This document shows positions 9,000 through 15,814 of a DNA stretch of 64,000 nucleotides, in pieces. The number at the start of each line of letters is the position of its first letter. Within the stretch, counting starts at the first letter, position 1. This DNA comes from Stenotrophomonas_A sp035629025. Its GTDB lineage: Bacteria > Pseudomonadota > Gammaproteobacteria > Xanthomonadales > Xanthomonadaceae. The notes beneath the pieces were generated by a model. The model was given only the letters and a program-made list of their open reading frames with translations. It had not been told where the DNA came from and did no database searches. Position numbers and translations under genes: made by a program. The DNA lies in the NCBI GenBank assembly GCA_035629025.1, contig DASPIU010000016.1, positions 3,231-67,230 of the forward strand, read 5' to 3'.

Positions 9000-9911
9000 T
9001 CAATCCAACCGCACCAGCAGATGCTTGGCCATCAACCCATGCAGATGGCCGATCCCGCGCGCCAGATGCAGCGTGGCAAACAGCATCAACATGCCCAGCA
9101 CCGAGAACACTGGCAGCAGCCACGGCGCATCACTGCCCACGCCCCACGGCCCGAAGGTCAGATCCAGCGCCTCCCCGAACACCAGCGCCAGCGGCGACAG
9201 CAGGAAGCCCAGCGCCAGACTCAGCAAGGTCGTGAACACCACCGAGTAGGCGATGCCCAACGGCAGCATCAGCAGGAAGTACAGCATCGTCGTCCAGGTG
9301 CGGGCATCGCTGAACATCGCCCCGATCCGCGCCAGCCAGCCCTGATCGCGCTCCACATAGGTCGGCCGCCGCGGCATGCGCACGCCCAGCAAGACCTCCA
9401 CGATGCGCCCTTCCACCAGCGACAGGATCCGCACCGAACCCAGGAACAGCACCAGCAGCGGTACACCGATGATCAGCACCAGCAACCCCAGCGACAACGC
9501 GCTGCCGGTCACCACCCAGCTGAAATAGAACGAACCGGTCGCCACCGCGAGCAACAGGTAGAACAGCGCCCCATAGGTACGCGGATCGGCTGCCACGCCG
9601 AAGAAGCGCCCCACCCACGAACGCCGCCGCGGCGGCAGCGGCGGACGCAGTGCGCGGCTGACCGTCACCTCGGTCTCGCGGTAGATGTCGGCCACTTCTT
9701 CCGGCGCGCCATAGCTGCCGGCGACATCGGCAATCACTTCGGCCTCGCTGCGCGCCGGCTGCGCGGCCATCTCCGAGCGCAGGTATTCCTCCGCGTCGTA
9801 CAGCGCGTCCTGGATCATCGCCGGGTCGGCCCCGGCCAGGGCCTGGCGCAGTTGTGCCAGGTATTCGGGAATCGTGGCCGGCAGCGGCCGGGCTTCGGTA
9901 ACGGCGTTCAT
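9000..9911 (-). CDS. HAAS-type (DUF1700-like) membrane protein, PadR partner
   Basis: The 303-residue protein starts with a soluble helical segment of about 70 residues (IPEYLAQLRQALAGADPAMIQDALYDAEEYL) of the HAAS type, followed by several membrane helices that include repeated FYLLLAVATGSF and LLMLPLGIAYS stretches. The ATG at 9911 overlaps the stop of the upstream padR gene (ATGA), so the two are translationally coupled. In the family, HAAS proteins are encoded with PadR regulators and are thought to sense envelope conditions. That role here is inference. The open frame extends further upstream, but that part is the shadow of padR. Confidence 0.8.
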   Translation of the reverse strand: MNAVTEARPLPATIPEYLAQLRQALAGADPAMIQDALYDAEEYLRSEMAAQPARSEAEVIADVAGSYGAPEEVADIYRETEVTVSRALRPPLPPRRRSWVGRFFGVAADPRTYGALFYLLLAVATGSFYFSWVVTGSALSLGLLVLIIGVPLLVLFLGSVRILSLVEGRIVEVLLGVRMPRRPTYVERDQGWLARIGAMFSDARTWTTMLYFLLMLPLGIAYSVVFTTLLSLALGFLLSPLALVFGEALDLTFGPWGVGSDAPWLLPVFSVLGMLMLFATLHLARGIGHLHGLMAKHLLVRLD

Positions 9912-10273
9912 GCGGTAGTCCCCTCCAGCACGGAATCGACGGAATCGCGGGTCGCGCGCCAGGCGGCGGCCCACTGCGCCAGGCAGGCCTGCCCGGTCGC
10001 GGTAATGCGGTAGTAGCGGCGCGGCGGACCGGACATCGATGGTTCCACCTCGCTTTCCAGCAGGCCGGCGCCTTCCAGGTTGCGCAGCACCGGGTACAGC
10101 GCGCTTTGCTTGCCGGCCAGCACACCATCGCCGACGCGTTCCAGGCGCTTGGCGATCAGGTAGCCGTACAGCGGCTCGCGCGCCTGGGCCAACACCGCGA
10201 GCAGGGCCAGCGAGACGGTGCCGGCACTGAGCTCTTTCTGGAACTTGCGCAGCTGGCCTTCGATGTCGCTCAT
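9908..10273 (-). CDS. PadR-family transcriptional regulator
   Basis: The 121-residue protein is a winged-helix regulator of the PadR type: KELSAGTVSLALLAVLAQAREPLYGYLIAKRLE, then LAGKQSALYPVLRNLEGAGLLES and a wing with the PPRRYYRIT motif. PadR proteins are mostly repressors that respond to small molecules or membrane stress. It is the first gene of a two-gene operon with the HAAS protein, and probably controls it. The start at 10273 has no competing ATG nearby. Confidence 0.9.
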   Translation of the reverse strand: MSDIEGQLRKFQKELSAGTVSLALLAVLAQAREPLYGYLIAKRLERVGDGVLAGKQSALYPVLRNLEGAGLLESEVEPSMSGPPRRYYRITATGQACLAQWAAAWRATRDSVDSVLEGTTA

Positions 10274-10342
10274 GGCGGCCTCCCGCTAGGTTGGAGGCCA
10301 TGCTATTGCGAAGTTCGGTATAGCGGATGTGCCGCTAGTCAC

Positions 10343-10461
10343 GGTGGGTGCCGCGGAGCGGCGCCCACCCCCAAGGTTCTCGCGGAGCGAAAACCTTGGG
10401 CCCCGTTCCCTGCCTTGCCAACTCCCCGCGCCTTCGGCGCGCCCCCTCTACTAGAGGGGGC
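10343..10461 (-). repeat. Multi-hairpin repeat element, copy B (inverted relative to copy A)
   Basis: Read on the minus strand, this region repeats copy A (1262-1380): GCCCCCTCT/AGAGGGGGC, then GGCGCGCCGAAGGCGCGGGG, then GGGGCCCAAGG with the partner CCTTGGG. The fourth hairpin is at the same place but of different sequence (GGTGGGCGCCGC/GCGGCACCCACC). Compensating changes keep the stems, which suggests that structure is kept. It lies between padR and the DUF502 gene, which diverge. Confidence 0.7.
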
Positions 10462-10521
10462 TCCCCCTGCGGCGGGGAATCAGGGCGGCTCATTATCCGG
10501 TTCGCCTACAATGGTTGGACT

Positions 10522-11202
10522 ATGTCGCCCGCTGATGCTGTCTCCGCCCCCCGCCCCTCCCTGCAACGCATTTTCCTGACCGGCCTGCTGACGCTGCTGC
10601 CGGTGTGGTTGACCTGGGTGGTCGTCAAATTTGTGTTCGTGCTGCTGTCGGGTATCAGTGCGCCGTGGGTGGCGCCGATCTCGCAGCAGATCGCCGTGGC
10701 GTTCCCCGGCTCGGTGGATTGGCTGCCGGCGGCGTGGATCCAGAACACCTTCGGCCTGCTCGCCACGGTGCTGGTGATCCTGTTCGTCGGCGTGCTCAGC
10801 CGGCGCGTGGTGGGCCAGCGCCTGCTGCGCTGGTTCGAGGCGATCATGCGCCGCATTCCGCTGGCCAGCGTGGTCTATGACAGCGCGCGCAAACTGCTGG
10901 ACATCCTGCAGACGCAACCCGGCAGCACGCAGCGCGTGGTGCTGATCGACTTCCCGCATCGCGACATGAAGGCAGTGGGGCTGGTGACGCGGGTGATCCG
11001 CGAACACGGCACCGGCCGCGAACTGGCGGCGGTGTATGTGCCGACCACGCCCAATCCCACGTCCGGCTACCTCGAGATCGTGCCGGTGGAACTGCTCACG
11101 CCGACGGACTGGACGGTGGATCAGGCAATGAACTTCATCATCTCCGGCGGCGCGGTGTCGCCGGAAACCGTCCCGTTCACCCGCAGCGTCGACCGCGTAT
11201 GA
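10522..11202 (+). CDS. DUF502 family membrane protein
   Basis: The 226-residue protein has two N-terminal membrane helices (RIFLTGLLTLLPVWLTWVVV and the TFGLLATVLVILFVG stretch) and a soluble C-terminal part with the family marks IPLASVVYDSARKLLDIL, GLVTRV and YVPTTPNPTSGYLEIVP. The biochemical function of DUF502 proteins is not known to me. I start at the ATG at 10522; a TACAAT box at 10507-10512 is only 10 bp upstream, so the mRNA leader may be very short. The stop overlaps the next gene as ATGA. Confidence 0.88.
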   Translation: MSPADAVSAPRPSLQRIFLTGLLTLLPVWLTWVVVKFVFVLLSGISAPWVAPISQQIAVAFPGSVDWLPAAWIQNTFGLLATVLVILFVGVLSRRVVGQRLLRWFEAIMRRIPLASVVYDSARKLLDILQTQPGSTQRVVLIDFPHRDMKAVGLVTRVIREHGTGRELAAVYVPTTPNPTSGYLEIVPVELLTPTDWTVDQAMNFIISGGAVSPETVPFTRSVDRV

Positions 11203-11972
11203 CGGCCGCGCGGCTGCTTGAAGACCGCGCGGTCCGGTTGTTCATCGGGCTGGCTGCGTTCTTCTGCGTCAACGCGGCGCTGGCCGAGTTCATCGGGGTC
11301 AAGATCTTCGCGCTGGAAGACACGCTGGGGATCGCGCCGCTGAACTGGAACCTGTTCGGGCAGACGGGCTCATTGAGCTTCACCGCGGGCACGCTGTTGT
11401 GGCCGGTGGTCTTCATCATGACCGACACGATCAACGAGTTCTTCGGCAGCCGCGGGGTGCGCTTCATCTCCTGGCTGGCGGTGGGCTTGATCGGCTACGG
11501 CTTCGTGTTCGCGTTCGCGGCGATTTCGCTGGCGCCGGCGGGCTGGTGGGTGACGGCGGCGCAGGGACAAGGGGTGCCGGACTATCAGGCGGCGTTCGCG
11601 GCGGTGTTCGGGCAGGGCTTGTGGACGATCGGCGGCTCGCTGGTCGCGTTCCTGGTCGGGCAGTTGATCGACGTGGCAGTGTTTCACCGGATTCGTCGGG
11701 CCACGGGCGAGAAGCACGTGTGGTTGCGGGCGACGGGTTCCACGGCGGTGTCGCAATTGGTGGACAGTTTCGTGGTGATCTACATCGCCTTCGTGATCGG
11801 GCCGCAGCATTGGCCGATGTCGCTGTTCCTGGCGGTCAGTACGGTGAACTACGTCTACAAGATGGGGTTTGCGGTGCTGTTGATCCCGTTGTTGTATCTG
11901 ATGCGGCGGGGGATCACGACGTACCTGGGGGCCGCGCGCGCGGAAGAGCTGCGCTTGCAGGCCGCGGGTTAG
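11199..11972 (+). CDS. yhhQ: Queuosine precursor transporter (VUT/YhhQ family)
   Basis: The 257-residue inner-membrane protein has about six to seven helices and the family blocks ALAEFIGVKIF, GTLLWPVVFIMTDTINEFFG and VSQLVDSFVVIYIAF. YhhQ-type proteins import the 7-deazaguanine precursors preQ0/preQ1 for tRNA queuosine. It overlaps the DUF502 gene by 4 bp and is probably cotranscribed with it. The later part (YKMGFAVLLIPLLYLMRRG) is the last helix. Substrate assignment rests on family knowledge. Confidence 0.88.
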   Translation: MTAARLLEDRAVRLFIGLAAFFCVNAALAEFIGVKIFALEDTLGIAPLNWNLFGQTGSLSFTAGTLLWPVVFIMTDTINEFFGSRGVRFISWLAVGLIGYGFVFAFAAISLAPAGWWVTAAQGQGVPDYQAAFAAVFGQGLWTIGGSLVAFLVGQLIDVAVFHRIRRATGEKHVWLRATGSTAVSQLVDSFVVIYIAFVIGPQHWPMSLFLAVSTVNYVYKMGFAVLLIPLLYLMRRGITTYLGAARAEELRLQAAG

Positions 11973-11975
11973 TTC

Positions 11976-11997
11976 CCTGAAGCCCCTCCTACAACGG
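11976..11997. repeat. Half REP element
   Basis: The sequence GAAGCCCCTCCTACAAC directly after the yhhQ stop is one arm of the GTTGTAGGAGGGGCTTC REP unit seen elsewhere in the window. Its partner arm is missing, so this looks like a decayed or partial copy. Confidence 0.6.
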
Positions 11998-12101
11998 CCG
12001 GCACGGCCTTACCAATGCCGCGGCGCATCAATCGCCGGGCTGGCCCTGCGCTGCCGGATCGGGCAATCTCCAATGCCCACGCCGTTGCTGGAGCCTTGTT
12101 G

Positions 12102-14078
12102 ATGCCGTCCCGCCTCGTCCGTCTGTTTGCGCTATTCCTGGCCGCCACGGTGTCGATGTCGATGGTGCCGCAAAGCGAGGCGGCCACGCAGAAGAAGGCC
12201 AGCACCTCGCAGGCCCAGAAGAGCAAGGGCAAGGCCAAGGCGCCAGCCAAGAGCAAGAGCAAGAACAAGAGCAGCAAGACCAAGGCGGCGGCCAAGCCGC
12301 GGACGGTCGCCAAGCCGCTGAGCAAGGCGCAGCAGCTCACGCATCTGTATGAGGAGTACTGGCAGGCGTCGCTGCGGCTCAACCCGCTGCAGGCGACGTT
12401 CCAGGGCGACCATCGCTATGACGACCAGCTGCCCAACTTCCTGTCGTCCGCATTCCGCCAGCAGAGCCACGAGTTCACCACGCAGTGGCTGGCCAAGGCC
12501 GAGGCTATCGGTCCGGACGGGCTGAGCGGGCAGGACCTGCTCAGCTACGAGATCTTCGTGCGCGATGCACGCAGTGCGCTGGCCGCCGAGCAGTTTCCGT
12601 CGTGGATGCTGCCGATCAACCAGTTCTACAACATCGCCAACATCGCCGCGATGCTCGGTTCGGGCACCGGGGCGCAGCCGTTCGAGACCGTGCAGGACTA
12701 CGACAACTGGGCGCGGCGCGCGGCTGGGCTGCCGGTGCTGTTCGACCAGGCCATCAGCAACATGCGCGAGGGCATGAAGGCCGGCGTGGTGCAGCCGCGC
12801 GCGCTGATGGAGAAGGTGCTGCCGCAGTTCGACGCGATCATCAAGCCCACCGCCGAGGAGAGCCTGTTCTGGGCGCCGGTGCGCAACATGCCGGCCAGCT
12901 TCAGCGCCGCCGACAAGCAGCGCATCAGCGAGGACTACAAGCGTCTCATCGAAGGCCGCATCATGCCCGCCTATCGCGGCCTGCGCGGTTTCATCGCCAC
13001 CGAATACCTGCCGGCCACGCGCAACAGCGATGGCATGGCCGGCCTGCCCAACGGCGCGGCCTGGTATGCGTACAACGTGCGCCAGAGCACCACCTCCGAC
13101 CTGACCCCCGAGCAGATCCACCAGATCGGCCTGGACGAGGTGGCGCGCATCCACACGCAGATCGAAGCGGTGATGAAGCAGGTGAAGTTCCGCGGTTCGA
13201 TGCAGAAGTTCTTCAAGTTCATGCAGACCGACAAGCGCTTCACCTTCCCCAGCGAGGACGCGATGCTGGCCTACTACCGCGGCCTGCAAGGCCGGGTGGA
13301 TGCCAACGTGCCGCGACTGTTCTCGCTGACGCCAAAGGCGAAGTTCGAGATCCGCCCGGTCGAGCCCTATCGCGCGCAGTCGGCGGCGGGCGGCTCGTAC
13401 ATGCGCCCCGGTGGTTCGCGCCCGGGCATCTTCTACGTCAATACCTACGACCTGCCCTCGCGCAAGACCTGGGACGCCGAAGACCTGTACCTGCATGAAG
13501 CCATCCCCGGCCACCACTTCCAGCTTGGCCTGCAGCAGGAGCTGGGTGAACTGCCCGACTTCCGCCGCTTCGGCGGCGAGACCGCCTTCATCGAAGGCTG
13601 GGGCCTGTATGCCGAGTCGCTGGGCAAGGACTTGGGCCTGTATCAGGACCCGTACAACTACTTCGGCTATCTGCAGAACGAGTTGTGGCGCGCGATTCGC
13701 CTGGTCGTGGACACCGGCCTGCACGCCAAGGGCTGGAGCCGCAAGCAGGTCATCGACTACATGCTGGAAAATTCCGCCTCCAGCCAGACCGACGCGATCG
13801 CCGAAGCCGAGCGCTACATGGCCATTCCTGGCCAGGCGCTGGCCTACAAGGTCGGCGAACTGAAGATCCTGCAACTGCGCCAGCAGGCGCAGGCCGCGCT
13901 GGGCCCACGCTTTGACATCCGCGCCTTCCATGCCGAAGTGCTGAAGGATGGCTCGGTCCCGCTGGATATCCTGCAGCAGAAGATCGAGCGCTGGATTGCG
14001 GCACAGAAGGCCGGCACGCCCGGCACTGCCGCAGCCGACGCCACCTCCGGCACCGCCGCGCCCGCACCGCGACCCTGA
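12102..14078 (+). CDS. Secreted DUF885 family protein (probable metallohydrolase)
   Basis: The 658-residue protein has a signal peptide (PSRLVRLFALFLAATVSMSM...EAA), then a strongly lysine/alanine/serine-rich linker of about 45 residues, then the DUF885 domain. The DUF885 zinc-site motif LHEAIPGHHFQ is present with H465, E466, H471 and H472, followed by ETAFIEGWGLYAESLG, which supplies further acidic ligands. Members behave as periplasmic peptidases or esterases; the substrate is unknown. I chose the ATG at 12102 because GGAG lies 7 bp upstream and the signal peptide begins there. The lysine-rich linker is not typical of the family. Confidence 0.87.
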   Translation: MPSRLVRLFALFLAATVSMSMVPQSEAATQKKASTSQAQKSKGKAKAPAKSKSKNKSSKTKAAAKPRTVAKPLSKAQQLTHLYEEYWQASLRLNPLQATFQGDHRYDDQLPNFLSSAFRQQSHEFTTQWLAKAEAIGPDGLSGQDLLSYEIFVRDARSALAAEQFPSWMLPINQFYNIANIAAMLGSGTGAQPFETVQDYDNWARRAAGLPVLFDQAISNMREGMKAGVVQPRALMEKVLPQFDAIIKPTAEESLFWAPVRNMPASFSAADKQRISEDYKRLIEGRIMPAYRGLRGFIATEYLPATRNSDGMAGLPNGAAWYAYNVRQSTTSDLTPEQIHQIGLDEVARIHTQIEAVMKQVKFRGSMQKFFKFMQTDKRFTFPSEDAMLAYYRGLQGRVDANVPRLFSLTPKAKFEIRPVEPYRAQSAAGGSYMRPGGSRPGIFYVNTYDLPSRKTWDAEDLYLHEAIPGHHFQLGLQQELGELPDFRRFGGETAFIEGWGLYAESLGKDLGLYQDPYNYFGYLQNELWRAIRLVVDTGLHAKGWSRKQVIDYMLENSASSQTDAIAEAERYMAIPGQALAYKVGELKILQLRQQAQAALGPRFDIRAFHAEVLKDGSVPLDILQQKIERWIAAQKAGTPGTAAADATSGTAAPAPRP

Positions 14079-14092
14079 CCGAGTACGCCGCC

Positions 14093-15160
14093 ATGCCGCG
14101 CATCCGCCTGCTTGCCCTGCTCATGTTGCTGGTGGCGTGGCCGGCGGCCGCGGCGCCGGTGATCACCCCGCCCGACCCGGGCATCGATGCACTGATGCGC
14201 GAATACGACGGCATGCAGCCGGGCGCGGCGGTGCTGGTGCTGCGCGATGGCGAACCGGTGTTCCGCCGCGGCTACGGCTTGGCGGTGGTGGAAGACGGCA
14301 CTGGCGTGACCGCGCAGACCAACTTCCGTCTGGCCTCGATCAGCAAGCAGTTCACCGCCGCCGCCATCCTGCTGCTGGCCGAGGACGGCAAGCTCTCGCT
14401 CGACGACAAGGTCAAGCGCTGGCTGCCCAGCCTGCCACCGGCAGCCGACACCATCACCTTGCGCCAGCTGCTCTCCCACACCGGCGGGCTGATCGACTAC
14501 GAAGACCTGATGCCGGCCACGCAGCAGACGCAGTTGCACGACATCGACGTGCTGCACCTGCTGGAAAAATCCGACCGCACGTATTTTCCGCCCGGGCAGG
14601 GCTATCGCTACAGCAACGGCGGCTACGCGCTGCTGGCGCTGGTGGTGGGCAAGGCCTCGGGCCAGGATTTCGCCAGCTTCCTGCGCCAGCGCATCTTCCT
14701 GCCGCTGGGCATGCGCAACACCTACGCGCACCAGGACGGCGTGGACGAAGTGCCGCAACGCGCCTACGGCTACAGCCGCATCAACGGCCACTGGCAACGC
14801 ACTGACCAGAGCCCGACCAGCGCCGTGCTCGGCGATGGCGGCATCTACTCCTCGCTGGACGACCTGGCGCGCTGGGACGCGGCGCTGTACGACGAGCGCC
14901 TGCTGAAGGCGTCCTCGCTCAAGCAGGCCTTCAGCCCGGCCACCGCCACGCCGGAGAAGGACGTGCCGTACTATGGCTTCGGCTGGCGCATCAACGGCGA
15001 AACCGTATGGCACAGCGGCGAAAGCATCGGGTTTCGCAATGTGATCGTGCGCTATCCGCAGCGCCACTTCACTGTCATCGTGCTGACCAACCGCGACGGC
15101 CCCGAGCCCTACCCGCTGGCCCTCAAGATCGCCCACCGCACCCTGTACGGCGAGCCCTGA
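14093..15160 (+). CDS. Serine hydrolase, beta-lactamase/class C fold
   Basis: The 355-residue exported protein has a signal peptide (RLLALLMLLVAWPAAAA) and the three class C marks: SxxK at S82-K85 (SISK), the tyrosine motif YSN at 173-175, and HSG at 307-309 in place of KTG. The family includes esterases, D-peptidases and penicillin-binding-like proteins; resistance to beta-lactams should not be assumed. It starts 15 bp after the DUF885 gene and is probably in the same operon, so both products would act in the periplasm. Confidence 0.9.
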   Translation: MPRIRLLALLMLLVAWPAAAAPVITPPDPGIDALMREYDGMQPGAAVLVLRDGEPVFRRGYGLAVVEDGTGVTAQTNFRLASISKQFTAAAILLLAEDGKLSLDDKVKRWLPSLPPAADTITLRQLLSHTGGLIDYEDLMPATQQTQLHDIDVLHLLEKSDRTYFPPGQGYRYSNGGYALLALVVGKASGQDFASFLRQRIFLPLGMRNTYAHQDGVDEVPQRAYGYSRINGHWQRTDQSPTSAVLGDGGIYSSLDDLARWDAALYDERLLKASSLKQAFSPATATPEKDVPYYGFGWRINGETVWHSGESIGFRNVIVRYPQRHFTVIVLTNRDGPEPYPLALKIAHRTLYGEP

Positions 15161-15221
15161 GCCCGCGGTCACGGCGGTGCCACGTGCGATCATTGCAGGC
15201 CCTCACGCGCCCCACCCCGTC

Positions 15222-15608
15222 ATGTTGCAAGGTATCCACCACGTCGCCCTGATCGCTTCGGATTACGCGCGCTCGCGCCACTTCTACACGCAAGTGCTGG
15301 GCCTGCGCGTCGTGCACGAGGTGTATCGCGAGCCGCGCGACTCCTGGAAACTGGACCTGGCGTTGCCCGACGGCACGCAACTGGAGCTGTTCTCCTTCCC
15401 CACCCCGCCACCGCGCCCCAGCCGGCCCGAGGCACAGGGCCTGCGCCACCTCGCCTTTCGCGTGGACGACCTGGAGGCCGCGGTGGCCCGGCTGACCGCC
15501 GCCGGCACCGTCTGCGAACCGATTCGCGTGGACGAATACACCGGACGCCGCTACACCTTCTTCGCCGATCCGGACGACCTGCCGCTGGAATTGTACGAAG
15601 TGCATTGA
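15222..15608 (+). CDS. VOC-family protein (glyoxalase I-like, YaeR/SMU1112c type)
   Basis: The 128-residue protein has two beta-alpha-beta-beta-beta repeats: GIHHVALIASDYARSRHFY and GLRHLAFRVDDLEAAVARL. Metal ligands expected for the fold are visible as H in IHHVAL, E in LELFSF, H in LRHLAF and E in LELYEV. The substrate is not known; the C-terminal FFADPDDLPLELYE motif fits the YaeR/gloA2-like branch. The ATG at 15222 starts the domain; the longer open frame from 15177 adds no conserved residues. Confidence 0.88.
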   Translation: MLQGIHHVALIASDYARSRHFYTQVLGLRVVHEVYREPRDSWKLDLALPDGTQLELFSFPTPPPRPSRPEAQGLRHLAFRVDDLEAAVARLTAAGTVCEPIRVDEYTGRRYTFFADPDDLPLELYEVH

Positions 15609-15671
15609 GCCACCGCGCGTGGCGCGGGGCGTCATTTGATTTTTCTCATACACGTGCCGCTGGCAACTACG

Positions 15672-15697
15672 GTTACGCGGTAACTGCGATCGATCGC
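15672..15697. promoter_or_regulatory. Two adjacent palindromes upstream of the TonB receptor gene
   Basis: GTTAC-GCG-GTAAC (15672-15684) is followed one base later by the perfect 12-bp palindrome GCGATCGATCGC (15686-15697). Both lie about 120-140 bp before the receptor ATG. Such symmetry is what LacI-type repressors of TonB receptor genes use in this group, but no regulator gene is adjacent, so the role is inference. Confidence 0.4.
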
Positions 15698-15814
15698 ATA
15701 AGCGCGCGGCGATGCATGCACAAGCGCGCTTGAATACCCCCTGTACGAGAAGTGTCATGCGGAGCGCGCGGCGAATGCCGCGTCATCCCATCCACGTCAC
15801 GACAGGAGAAACCC

